The position numbers were made by a program, and so were the translations under genes. From positions 934,124-998,123 of the forward strand of contig NZ_QQSY01000001.1 in assembly GCF_003351225.1 (NCBI RefSeq): a DNA stretch of 64,000 nt, written 5' to 3'. The notes below the pieces were generated by a model. The model saw only the letters and a program-made list of their open reading frames with translations. It searched no databases and had not been told where the DNA came from. The first letter of the stretch is position 1, and each line of letters begins with the position of its first letter. Of the stretch, positions 16,067 to 27,595 are shown piece after piece. Origin of the DNA: Dyella solisilvae. Lineage in GTDB: Bacteria; Pseudomonadota; Gammaproteobacteria; Xanthomonadales; Rhodanobacteraceae.

Positions 16067-17788
16067 ATGCTCGTGTTGATCCTCGCCTATCTCGGCGGTG
16101 TGCTGACCATCCTCAGCCCGTGCATCCTGCCGGTGCTGCCTTTCGTGTTTGCGCGGGCCGACCGGCCGTTCGTGCGCAACGGCCTGCCCATGCTGCTGGG
16201 CATGGCGCTGACCTTCGCGCTGGTCGCCACGCTGGCCGCGGTGGGCGGTGGCTGGGCCATCCGCGCCAACCAGTACGGGCGCATCGTGGCGATGGTGGTG
16301 CTGGCCGTCCTCGGTCTCACCCTGCTTCCCACCCATCTGGCGGAATGGATCAGCCGGCCGTTCGTGAAGCTGGGCAACAAGCTCTCCCAGCGCAGCGACG
16401 CAGACGGCGACTCGGTGTGGTCGGCTGCGGGACTGGGCGTGGCCACCGGACTGCTGTGGGCGCCGTGCGCCGGCCCGATCCTCGGCCTGCTGCTGACCGG
16501 GGCCGCGCTCGACGGCGCCAGCGTGCAGACCACCTTGCTGCTGCTCACCTACGCCGCAGGCGCGGCCACCTCGCTGGCCCTCGCGCTGGCCATCGGCGGT
16601 CGCGTGTTCACCCTGATGAAGCGCTCGCTCGGCGCAGGCGAATGGGTGCGGCGTGCGCTGGGCGTACTGGTGCTGGTCGGCGTGGCGATGATCGCGCTCG
16701 GTCTGGACACCGGCGTGCTCACCCGCGTGTCGCTGGCCAGCACTGCCGGCATCGAACAGAGGCTGATCAACGCCGTGCGTCCGGCGCCTCCTCCGCAGCC
16801 TGCGGTGCAGGCGGGCGCCCCGTTGCCGGTGGAAGGTGAGCTGCCTTCGCTCGCCGGCGCAACCCAATGGCTCAACACGGCGCCGCTCAGCGCAGAGGCG
16901 CTGCGTGGCAAGGTCGTGCTGGTGGATTTCTGGACCTACTCCTGCATCAACTGCATCCGCTCGCTTCCCTACGTGCGAGGCTGGGCCGACAAGTACAAGG
17001 ACCATGGCCTGGTCGTGATCGGCGTGCACGCGCCGGAGTTTGCGTTCGAGAAGGAGCCGCAGAACGTCATCAAGGCGGTGAAGGATCTTGGCGTCGATTA
17101 CCCAGTGGCGCTCGACAACGAATACGCGATCTGGAAAGGCTTCAGCAACGAATACTGGCCAGCGCACTACTTCATCGACGCGCAGGGCCGCATCCGTCAT
17201 CACCATTTCGGCGAAGGCGAGTACGACCAGAGCGAGGACGTGATCCGCGAGTTGCTCACCGAGGCGGGCCAGAAAAACCTGCCCGGCGGCTACGTGCGGC
17301 CGGGCGCCCAAGGTGCCGAAGCGGCCGGCTCGGGCGACCCCACGCGCTCGCCGGAGACCTACGTGGGCTATGCCCGCGCGGAAAACTTCGCCGGTGGCCA
17401 TGTCGCCCACGATGATCCGTGGACCTATCGCGCGCCGTCCACGCTGATGGCCAACCAGTGGGCCTTCGACGGCCGCTGGACCGTGCGCGACGAGAATGCG
17501 CGACTGGATGCGGCCAACGGGCGCATCGTGTATCGCTTCCGTGGACGCGACCTGCACCTCGTGCTGGGTCCTGACAGCGACGGCAAGCCGGTGCGTTTCC
17601 GCGTCACCATCGACGGCAAGGCGCCGGGCGCCGACCACGGCGCGGACATCGACGCCGACGGCAACGGCACGGTCGATGCGCAACGCCTGTACCAGCTGGT
17701 GCGCCAGGCCAACGGCAGCGACGAGCGCACCTTCGAAATCACCTTCCTCGACCCCGGTGTGCAGGCCTACGCCTTCACCTTCGGTTGA
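16067..17788 (+). CDS. DipZ-type protein: CcdA/DsbD membrane domain fused to periplasmic thioredoxin
   Basis: A 573-residue three-part protein. Residues 1-230 are a CcdA/DsbD-like membrane domain with the electron-relay cysteines in ILSPCILPVLPF and LLWAPCAGPILG. Residues about 265-415 are a TlpA-like thioredoxin domain with active site SCINCIRSLPY (CxxC = CINC). Residues about 430-573 are a C-terminal domain seen in DipZ proteins (jelly-roll-like, carbohydrate-binding-like). The whole should carry electrons from cytoplasmic thioredoxin across the membrane to a periplasmic disulfide target. The exported MsrB 29 bp downstream is the obvious candidate partner. It sits 30 bp behind the SigF-type promoter. 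Confidence 0.88.
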   Translation: MLVLILAYLGGVLTILSPCILPVLPFVFARADRPFVRNGLPMLLGMALTFALVATLAAVGGGWAIRANQYGRIVAMVVLAVLGLTLLPTHLAEWISRPFVKLGNKLSQRSDADGDSVWSAAGLGVATGLLWAPCAGPILGLLLTGAALDGASVQTTLLLLTYAAGAATSLALALAIGGRVFTLMKRSLGAGEWVRRALGVLVLVGVAMIALGLDTGVLTRVSLASTAGIEQRLINAVRPAPPPQPAVQAGAPLPVEGELPSLAGATQWLNTAPLSAEALRGKVVLVDFWTYSCINCIRSLPYVRGWADKYKDHGLVVIGVHAPEFAFEKEPQNVIKAVKDLGVDYPVALDNEYAIWKGFSNEYWPAHYFIDAQGRIRHHHFGEGEYDQSEDVIRELLTEAGQKNLPGGYVRPGAQGAEAAGSGDPTRSPETYVGYARAENFAGGHVAHDDPWTYRAPSTLMANQWAFDGRWTVRDENARLDAANGRIVYRFRGRDLHLVLGPDSDGKPVRFRVTIDGKAPGADHGADIDADGNGTVDAQRLYQLVRQANGSDERTFEITFLDPGVQAYAFTFG

Positions 17789-17817
17789 TACGCGCGCCAC
17801 GCGCGCAGGAGCCTGTC

Positions 17818-18435
17818 ATGTCCCGCACTCAGGACCTTGTGAGGTTGGAGCGTCGCCGCTTTCTGCGCGCGGCGCTGACCGGCGGCACGCTGGCCGCCGT
17901 GGGCTGGATCACCCTGCCCTGGCTGCTCCGGCGAGCTGCCGGAAGCGCGGCCATGGCGGCCACGCCTCCGGCACAGGGCGCCGACGTCCTGCTGGTCTGC
18001 TTCGCCGACGACGGACACCGCCTCGGCAACTGCCATGTGCGCAAGCTGGTGCTCAACGACGCCCAATGGCATCAGCGGCTCTCCGATGACGCCTACTACG
18101 TGATGCGCCGCGAAGGCACCGAGCGGGCCTTCAGCGGGCCCCACGAAAAGCCGCCGGTACCCGGGCTATATCGTTGCCCTGCCTGCGATACGGCGCTGTT
18201 CGATGCAGCCACCCAGTTCGATTCCGGCACCGGCTGGCCCAGCTTCTGGCAGCCGATTGCGAAGCGGAATGTGATCGAGCGGCGTGACACCACCTTCGGC
18301 TGGGAACGCGTCACGGTAAGTTGCGCCGGCTGCGATGGCCACCTAGGCCACGTGTTCGACGACGGTCCGCCGCCGACAGGACTGCGTTATTGCATGAACT
18401 CAGTGGCGCTGCGCTTTGTGCCGCATCGATCCTGA
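17818..18435 (+). CDS. msrB: Tat-exported peptide-methionine (R)-S-oxide reductase MsrB
   Basis: A 205-residue MsrB with a Tat signal peptide (RRRFLRAALTGG near residues 13-24, hydrophobic to about 40). The MsrB core is complete: zinc Cys pairs in YRCPACDTALF and VSCAGCDGHLGHVF, substrate loop SGTGWPSFW and the catalytic Cys in GLRYCMNSVALRF. It reduces methionine-R-sulfoxide in exported proteins. Most MsrB proteins are cytosolic, so Tat export is unusual. The ATG at 17818 has AGGAG about 8 bases upstream. It is the second gene of the dipZ-msrB operon, under the SigF-type promoter at 16009. Confidence 0.92.
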   Translation: MSRTQDLVRLERRRFLRAALTGGTLAAVGWITLPWLLRRAAGSAAMAATPPAQGADVLLVCFADDGHRLGNCHVRKLVLNDAQWHQRLSDDAYYVMRREGTERAFSGPHEKPPVPGLYRCPACDTALFDAATQFDSGTGWPSFWQPIAKRNVIERRDTTFGWERVTVSCAGCDGHLGHVFDDGPPPTGLRYCMNSVALRFVPHRS

Positions 18436-18463
18436 GCGCGCCCGCCATGAACTTCGAAGAGTT

Positions 18464-18676
18464 CGTCATTCTCGCGAGGGCGGGAGTCCAGCGACTCATC
18501 TTTCCTGTGTGAGCAAAGTCACTGGATCCCAGCCTTCACTGGGATGACGAGCAAGAACCACGACGTATAGCTCGTCGTTCCCGCGATGACGGGAGTCCAG
18601 TGGCTCATCTTTCCTGTGCGAGCAAAGACACTGGATCCCAGCACTTGCCCCCTTTTTGGGGTTCGCCGGGATGACG
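18464..18676. repeat. Two tandem copies of a REP-like palindromic repeat (109 bp period)
   Basis: Copy 1 is about 18464-18549 and copy 2 about 18573-18676. Both start CGTC(A/G)TT, share GGGAGTCCAG, CTCATCTTTCCTGTG and GAGCAAAG, then CACTGGATCCCAGC, and end GGGATGACG. The ends of each copy are complementary (CGTCATxCC / GGxATGACG and GAGTCCAG / CTGGATCC). Each copy is therefore two imperfect hairpins, as in a REP doublet. The block occupies the whole space between msrB and nadD, convergent genes. Related copies are at 45481-45666. Confidence 0.8.
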
Positions 18677-18716
18677 GGCAAGGACGTCGCTTCGCGAGGA
18701 CACCGCCAGGGAATTT

Positions 18717-19352
18717 TCAGGCGTTGCGGTAAGGAGCAAGCACGGCAGGGTCGTCGAACAATCCGCACGGCAACAGATAGCGCGGGTCGCGCCCTTCGGC
18801 GAGCAGTTCGCGGATGCGCGTCGCGGAGATTTCCAGCGGCGTCACCGACAGTTCGATCACCTTGCCCGCCGGCAGGCTTCGCAGCGTGGCGGCGTCGTCC
18901 ACGCGACGCGCGGCGATCTCGGCAAGCAACGCAGCAGGCAGCTCCGCTTCCACGCCCGGGCGGCTCAACACGCCGATATGCGCGACCTCGAACAGCGCTT
19001 GCCAGCGATGCCAGCTTGGCAATCCGGCGAAAGCGTCGGCGCCGATCAGCAGCACCAAAGGCCGGTCGCCCTGTTCGGCGCGCAGCTCGCTGAGCGTATC
19101 GATGGTGTAGGACGGCCCGCTGCGTTCCAGCTCGCGCGTATCCACGGCGAGGCGGCCCTGTTTCTGCAGCGCTGCGCGCAGCATGGCCACGCGTTGAGCG
19201 GCATTCGCCGTGGGCGCGGGACGATGCGGCGGCACGCTGGCTGGCATCAGGCGCACGTCCGCGTCCAGCAGCTCCGACGCCTCCCAGGCCACGCTGAGGT
19301 GGCCCAGATGCACCGGGTCGAAGGTCCCGCCGAAGATGGCGAGCGGACGCAT
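18717..19352 (-). CDS. nadD: Nicotinate-nucleotide adenylyltransferase NadD
   Basis: A 211-residue NadD. The nucleotidyltransferase motifs are present: GGTFDPVHLGHL at the N-terminus and SATRIRELL (ISxTxxR) near the C-terminus; MPASVPPHRP is the NaMN-binding region. It adenylates nicotinate mononucleotide for NAD synthesis. The ATG overlaps the stop of holA by one base (TGATG), so they are co-translated. A downstream in-operon rsfS, usual for the family, is missing here. Confidence 0.95.
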   Translation of the reverse strand: MRPLAIFGGTFDPVHLGHLSVAWEASELLDADVRLMPASVPPHRPAPTANAAQRVAMLRAALQKQGRLAVDTRELERSGPSYTIDTLSELRAEQGDRPLVLLIGADAFAGLPSWHRWQALFEVAHIGVLSRPGVEAELPAALLAEIAARRVDDAATLRSLPAGKVIELSVTPLEISATRIRELLAEGRDPRYLLPCGLFDDPAVLAPYRNA

Positions 19353-20362
19353 CACGACAAGGCCTGTGCGGCGCGAGGCTCGGCGATCGCCGCAATCAGG
19401 CGCTCGGCCTCCAGCCACGGATCTCCCTGCTCGCGGCCCTTCGCCATGCGGTCAATGCGAGCGGCGCGCGCCAGGCACTGCAACCAGTGCTCGCGCGGAG
19501 CACGACGCAGTGCCTTGCGGAAAAGTTGTTCGCGCGCCGGCCACAGTCGCTCGGCGCGGGCCTGCGCGGCGAAGTCACGCGCATTGGCCAGACGCAGCGC
19601 CAGCTGCAACTGGTTGACCAGCCAGCCCATCAGCGCAATGAGTTCATCGCCTTCGGCGTGCAGCCCGTGCAGGATGCGCAGCGCGCGGCCGCCTTCGCCG
19701 GCGAAAGCCGCGTCGGTGAGCTTGAAGGCATCGTAGCGCGCGCTGTCGGCGACCAGATTCTCCATTTCCTGGGCGTCGATCTTGCCCTGACCATGCAGCA
19801 CGACCAGCTTGTCGATCTCCTGCGCGGCGGCGAGCAGGTTGCCTTCCACGCGCTCGGCCAGCAGGGCGGCGGCATCCGGCGTGGCGGACAGGCCGCGTGA
19901 CGCCAGGCGCGCGCCGATCCATGCCGCCCATTCGTTGGGACGCGGCGCATTGAAGACCACCAACGCGCCGGCGGCATCGAGGTTCCTGGTCCACGCGCCT
20001 TCGTGCTTGCTGCTCCACTCGGTGGCGGTGATCAGCAGGGTCACGTCCGGCGGCGGGTTGGCGCAGAATTCGTTGATTGCCTTGGCGCCCTCTGTGCCGG
20101 GACGGCCGGTCGGCAGGCGCAGATCCAGCAGGCGTCGCGTGGCGAACAGGGACATGCCCGCGGCGGCGCGCGCCAGGTCGTCCCAGTCGAAATGGTTGCC
20201 GACGTCCAGCACTTCGCGCTCGGCATAACCGAGTTTGCGCGCCTGGGCGCGCAGCGCGTCGGCTGCCTCCAGCACCAGCAGCTCTTCGCCCGCCAGCAGG
20301 TAGACCGGCCGCAGCTGGTCCGCGGCCAGCGCCTTCTGCCATTGGGCGGGATTGAGCGGCAT
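19352..20362 (-). CDS. holA: DNA polymerase III delta subunit HolA
   Basis: A 336-residue delta subunit. The AAA-like clamp-loader fold is seen from the start: QLRPVYLLAGEELLVLEAADALR (typical N-terminal GxExLLxxE), then the FNAPRPNEWAAWIGARLASR block and the C-terminal RLANARDFAAQARAERLWPARE segment. Delta opens the beta sliding clamp within the clamp-loader complex. The gene is 11 bp after lptE and overlaps nadD by one base, so it lies inside the leuS-lptE-holA-nadD operon. Confidence 0.93.
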   Translation of the reverse strand: MPLNPAQWQKALAADQLRPVYLLAGEELLVLEAADALRAQARKLGYAEREVLDVGNHFDWDDLARAAAGMSLFATRRLLDLRLPTGRPGTEGAKAINEFCANPPPDVTLLITATEWSSKHEGAWTRNLDAAGALVVFNAPRPNEWAAWIGARLASRGLSATPDAAALLAERVEGNLLAAAQEIDKLVVLHGQGKIDAQEMENLVADSARYDAFKLTDAAFAGEGGRALRILHGLHAEGDELIALMGWLVNQLQLALRLANARDFAAQARAERLWPAREQLFRKALRRAPREHWLQCLARAARIDRMAKGREQGDPWLEAERLIAAIAEPRAAQALS

Positions 20363-20373
20363 GTGGCGACTCG

Positions 20374-23729
<3,356 letters not shown>

Positions 23730-23900
23730 TCAGTCGGCAATGACTGATGATGAACGCGGCAGACTAGCAGAATTGGCGTCAAACCGCCCTTCGACGCCGT
23801 TTTTACAGATGCGCGCCCGGTGCGCGAAGCGCCTGCAAAATGGCGTCGCCGCCCGGCCGCAGCGGCGCACGGGACGCGACCCTGTGACGGGGCCGCCAGC

Positions 23901-24515
23901 TCATCCGGCGGGGCAACTGGCCGCCTGCCCCGCCGCCAGCGCCCCGGCCACGGCGCCGATCTGGCCGGCCAGGCGGGCGATGGCCTGCTGGTGGCCTTGC
24001 ACCAGGGCGTCGTAGCCCTCGCCCACGGTCTCGCTGATGCGGCTGGTGCAGGCCAGCGGCTCCCCGCCGCTAAGCGGGCGCACGCTCCATGCGGCGTCGA
24101 GATAGGCGTAGCTGCCGGGCACTGAGTCGAAGCGGCGCACGTCGAGCTTGATGCGCACCGTGGACTTGCCTTGCGCCGGCAGGCCGCTGACGTCCTGCGC
24201 GTGGAAGTCACGGGTCAGGTTGGCGGACAGCGCGCCGCGCAGTTCGTCTGCCAGCGGCGCGATCCAGCGCTGACCCTGCAGCATGGTCACGTCGGTCCCA
24301 CCCTGGCGCACCACCAGCTGCGGCTGGTCCACCTGGGCGGGCACGCCCACCGGCAGCAGCTCGAACTGGAATGGCCGGGTCGTCGGGGCGGCCACCGCCC
24401 CTCCGCCAGCTGGCGGCACCAGGGTGTAGTAGCGCACCGGAGGAACCGAACTGCATGCTGCCGCGGCCAGCGCCAGCAGGGCCACGCCCAGGTTCAGGGT
24501 TCGGGCACGAATCAT
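23901..24515 (-). CDS. pqiC: PqiC-type ABC-transport auxiliary lipoprotein
   Basis: A 204-residue lipoprotein of the PqiC (YmbA, DUF330) family. The lipobox is LAAAACSSVPP, followed by RYYTLVPP, typical of the family start. In E. coli, PqiC forms an outer-membrane-anchored ring at the end of the PqiB tunnel used for lipid transport between membranes. Here it overlaps pqiB by 4 bp, in the order pqiA-pqiA-pqiB-pqiC. Confidence 0.88.
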   Translation of the reverse strand: MIRARTLNLGVALLALAAAACSSVPPVRYYTLVPPAGGGAVAAPTTRPFQFELLPVGVPAQVDQPQLVVRQGGTDVTMLQGQRWIAPLADELRGALSANLTRDFHAQDVSGLPAQGKSTVRIKLDVRRFDSVPGSYAYLDAAWSVRPLSGGEPLACTSRISETVGEGYDALVQGHQQAIARLAGQIGAVAGALAAGQAASCPAG

Positions 24516-26194
24516 GGCTTGCTTCCTTGTGTCGACGCGGCGGGCGGCGGCGTGGCCTGGGGCGCGGCGGCCGGCGCGTCGTCCGCGCGGCGACCGCGCA
24601 GCAGCGCATCCGGATGGTCGCCCAGATAGTCGGTCAGCACGCGCAGCGAACGCGCCGCGCGCTGCAGCTCCTGCAGGCTGCCCCCGAGGTTTTGCTGCAA
24701 CGGCGAGTCCGGCGCCAGCGCGCTGTTGGCGTTGCCCAGGGTCTGCTGGGCGCCCTTCAGGGTGGTCCGCACCTCCGGCAACACGCCGGTGTTCACCTGC
24801 TGCAGCGTGTGATGGAGCTCGGCCAGCGACTGGTCGAGGTTCTTGCCGATGCTGTCGAACGGCACCTTGTCCAGCTTGGCGACGATGTCAGCAACCTGCT
24901 GCTGGATCTTGTCGAAGTCGCCCGGCGCGGTGGGAATCTCCAGCGGTTTGGCGGTGCCGTCGAAGGCCACCTTGGGCGCCTTGGGCAGGAAGTCCATGGC
25001 GATGTAGAGCTGCCCGGTGAGCAGGTTGCCGCTGCGGGCCTGTGCGCGCAGGCCATGCTCGACCAGGCGCGACATCATCTGCGACATCTGTTCATCGTCC
25101 CCGCGCGCCTTGGCGGCCGCCACCAGCTTCTCGTGCGCCTTGCCCAGGCGCGCCGGGTAGACCACGGCGCCGACCACGGTGGGGAAGGTCTGGGTCTTCT
25201 CGTCGTAATCGAGGTTCACCGACACCACGCGCCCGAACGACACGCCGAGGAACTCGACCGGCGCATCCACCCGGAGCCCGCGCAGGGACTGGTCGAAGCG
25301 CATGCGGATGTAGCGCGGCTCCCCATCAGGCGGCGCCATCGCCGTGGCCCGGTCGTTGAACAACGTGAAGGAGTCGTTTTCCTGGGCCGGCGTCGCGTCG
25401 TGCGGACCGGCAGGATCCTGGAAGGCCACGCCGCCGGCCAGCACCGTGGCCAGCGACTCGGTGTTCACCTTCAACCCGTCAGCCCCCAGGGACACGTCCA
25501 CGCCGCTGGCATTCCAGAACCGCGACGACGTGGTGACGAACTGGTCGTTCGGCGCATCGATGAAGATTTGGAAGGTGACGCCGCGCCCGTCCTTGTCCAG
25601 GTGGTAGGTGGACACGCGCCCGACCTGGATGCGGCGGAAATAGACCGGCGAGCCGATGTCGAGCGAACCCAGGTCGTCCGCATGCAGGCTGAAGGTCCTG
25701 CCCGGGGCGCCATGGGTGACCGTCGGCGGCAGCTCCAGCCCCACGAACTCGGTCTTGGTCTCGTGCGACTCGCCCACGTCCGCGCCGATGAAGGCGCCGG
25801 AGAGCAGCGTGTCGATGCCCGACACGCCCCCCAAGCCGATGCGCGGACGCACCACCCAGAAGCGCGTACCGGCCGTGGCGAAGCCCTGGGCGCTCTTTTC
25901 CAGCGCCACCTTGGCGATCACGTGGCTGCGGTCCTCGCTGAGGCGCAGGGTGGTGACGCGGCCGATCACCACGCTCTTGTACTTCACCGGCGTCTTGCCG
26001 GGATCCAGCCCTTCGGCGGTCTGGAAGCTGATGTTGATGGTGGGGCCTGCCTCGACCCAGGCATGGATGACCAGCGACAGGCCGACCAGGGCGGCGATGA
26101 TCGGCACCAGCCACACCAGCGAGGCGTTGATGCGCGGACGCCTCACGACCGGCTCGGGCAGATCCTCGGGGAGGGGCTTGTTGTTGTCAGTCAT
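24512..26194 (-). CDS. pqiB: PqiB-type MCE protein (intermembrane lipid transport)
   Basis: A 560-residue protein with one N-terminal transmembrane helix (about 30-50) and three MCE domains: first at NISFQTAEGLDPGKTPVKY, second near FSLHADDLGSLDIGSPVYF, third near YIRMRFDQSLRGLRVDAPVE. A long C-terminal amphipathic/coiled region follows (DKIQQQVADIVAKLDKVPFD). MCE rings stacked with this helix form a tunnel across the periplasm. The ATG at 26194 has an AGGGA sequence just upstream and overlaps the preceding pqiA by 8 bp; a second ATG at 26209 is possible. Confidence 0.92.
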   Translation of the reverse strand: MTDNNKPLPEDLPEPVVRRPRINASLVWLVPIIAALVGLSLVIHAWVEAGPTINISFQTAEGLDPGKTPVKYKSVVIGRVTTLRLSEDRSHVIAKVALEKSAQGFATAGTRFWVVRPRIGLGGVSGIDTLLSGAFIGADVGESHETKTEFVGLELPPTVTHGAPGRTFSLHADDLGSLDIGSPVYFRRIQVGRVSTYHLDKDGRGVTFQIFIDAPNDQFVTTSSRFWNASGVDVSLGADGLKVNTESLATVLAGGVAFQDPAGPHDATPAQENDSFTLFNDRATAMAPPDGEPRYIRMRFDQSLRGLRVDAPVEFLGVSFGRVVSVNLDYDEKTQTFPTVVGAVVYPARLGKAHEKLVAAAKARGDDEQMSQMMSRLVEHGLRAQARSGNLLTGQLYIAMDFLPKAPKVAFDGTAKPLEIPTAPGDFDKIQQQVADIVAKLDKVPFDSIGKNLDQSLAELHHTLQQVNTGVLPEVRTTLKGAQQTLGNANSALAPDSPLQQNLGGSLQELQRAARSLRVLTDYLGDHPDALLRGRRADDAPAAAPQATPPPAASTQGSKP

Positions 26195-26810
26195 CGAAAT
26201 CCCTGCCATCCCAGATCAGTCGGGGGTCAAACGTCATCGAGGCCAACATGGTAATGACCACCGTCAGCCCAAAGAACACCACGCCAGGCAGCGGCTCCAC
26301 CTGGCTGAAGAAGCCGAACTGCACCAGCGCCGTCAGCAGCGCCACCACGAACACGTCGAGCATGGACCAGTAACCGATGAACTCGACCAGCCGATACAGC
26401 TTGGCGCGCTGCCGCCTGGCCCATCCGCTGCCCCGCTGCGAACTGATCAGCAGCAGGCCCAGCGCGAAGAACTTGAGCACCGGCACCACGATGCTGGCGG
26501 TGAACACGATGACCGCCAGGTCGGGTGAACCCTTGACCCACAACTCGATCACGCCGCTCAGGATGGTGTTGTCGTCCACATCGCCGACGCTGACGGTGCG
26601 CATGATCGGCAGCACATTGGCCGGGATATAGAAGAAAAACGCCGCGATCAACAGGGCCCAGCAACGCGTGTAGCTGGCCGCCTTGCGATTGTGCAGGGCC
26701 GAACCGCAGCGTGGGCAGCCCACGTCGTGGCCGGGCACGTCGCGACAGACCATGCCGCACACGTGGCAGCCGATCAGGCCGAGGTCGCCGGCTCGTGGCA
26801 AGCCGCTCAC
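26187..26810 (-). CDS. pqiA: PqiA-like membrane protein, second half
   Basis: A 207-residue protein with two zinc-ribbon-like pairs (LIGCHVCGMVCRD and VGCPRCGSALHNR) before four transmembrane helices including FFFYIPANVLPIMRTVSV. It corresponds to one half of E. coli PqiA, which is a single 417-residue protein with two such units. The start is a GTG at 26810 that overlaps the previous gene stop (GTGA) and has GAGGAG 8 bases upstream. An in-frame GTG at 26837 would add 9 residues inside the previous gene. Confidence 0.88.
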   Translation of the reverse strand: MSGLPRAGDLGLIGCHVCGMVCRDVPGHDVGCPRCGSALHNRKAASYTRCWALLIAAFFFYIPANVLPIMRTVSVGDVDDNTILSGVIELWVKGSPDLAVIVFTASIVVPVLKFFALGLLLISSQRGSGWARRQRAKLYRLVEFIGYWSMLDVFVVALLTALVQFGFFSQVEPLPGVVFFGLTVVITMLASMTFDPRLIWDGRDFDD

Positions 26811-27448
26811 GCGCGCCGCTCCTCGGTCAGGTCCCACAGCTCGCGCACGTCGATGCTTGCGAAAGCGGTGATGATGAGCATCAGCACACCGTAGGCGAAG
26901 ATGCCGGCATTAGGGACCACGTCGAAGTACATGTGCGCCTTGACGATGGCCACCAGGGTGCCCAACACGAACACCTCGCTCATCGTCCATGGCCCGATCC
27001 GATGCAAGGTCACCATGGCCAGGCGAAAGCCGGGCGCCCGCTCGCCCTTGCGGGCGTACAGCAGCACCCAGCCCAACAGCCCCATCTTGAAGATCGGAAT
27101 GAAGAACAGCGTCATGGCCGCGATCACCGACACCACTTGCGCATGCTCATTCCACATCATCACGATGCAGCCCCAAAGCGTGGTGCTGATCAGATGGCCG
27201 TTGAGGCCGAGCGTGACGATGGGCCAGATGTTGCCCTGAATGAAGGCGATCATCGCCGTCAGCACCAGCGCCAGCATGCCCCGCACGCCCACGCGGTGGT
27301 GGCGCGCCAAGATGGCGTCGCAGCGCGCGCAGCGCGCCACCTCGCCACACGCCAGCACGCGTCGGCGAAATACCGTGTCGCAATGCTCGCAGATCCACAG
27401 GGTGGGCGGAGCGATGCCGTGTTGGACGCCTTGCACTGGCATGGTCAT
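26807..27448 (-). CDS. pqiA: PqiA-like membrane protein, first half
   Basis: A 213-residue protein. The N-terminus has zinc-ribbon-type Cys pairs in WICEHCDTVFRR and VARCARCDAILARHH. Four transmembrane helices follow, including FIQGNIWPIVTLGLNG, typical of PqiA. It is the first of the two separate PqiA-like genes of the operon. The ATG at 27448 was chosen over 27442; neither has a strong Shine-Dalgarno. The 147 bp to cnoX must contain the promoters for both divergent units. Confidence 0.86.
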   Translation of the reverse strand: MTMPVQGVQHGIAPPTLWICEHCDTVFRRRVLACGEVARCARCDAILARHHRVGVRGMLALVLTAMIAFIQGNIWPIVTLGLNGHLISTTLWGCIVMMWNEHAQVVSVIAAMTLFFIPIFKMGLLGWVLLYARKGERAPGFRLAMVTLHRIGPWTMSEVFVLGTLVAIVKAHMYFDVVPNAGIFAYGVLMLIITAFASIDVRELWDLTEERRA

Positions 27449-27595
27449 GGGGTGATTTTCGCAAATATCGCTGACAAGCGCTGATAGGACCTTGGACACC
27501 CCCCTGGCTGGACCACGGAAAGGCATCGGCGCCCTTGCCCTTGATATGCTGCGCAATGCCCTGATCTGAGGGCGATTCGCCAATCGGAGTTCCCT

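Noticed and set aside
15992-17800. A 602-codon open frame antisense to dipZ
   Set aside because: Same cause: opposite-strand reading of a GC-rich gene. It would also cover the divergent SigF-type promoter pair.
18464-18676. The tandem 109 bp units as a CRISPR array
   Set aside because: Only two copies, no short direct repeat with regular unique spacers, and internal palindromes typical of REP elements; no cas gene in the window.
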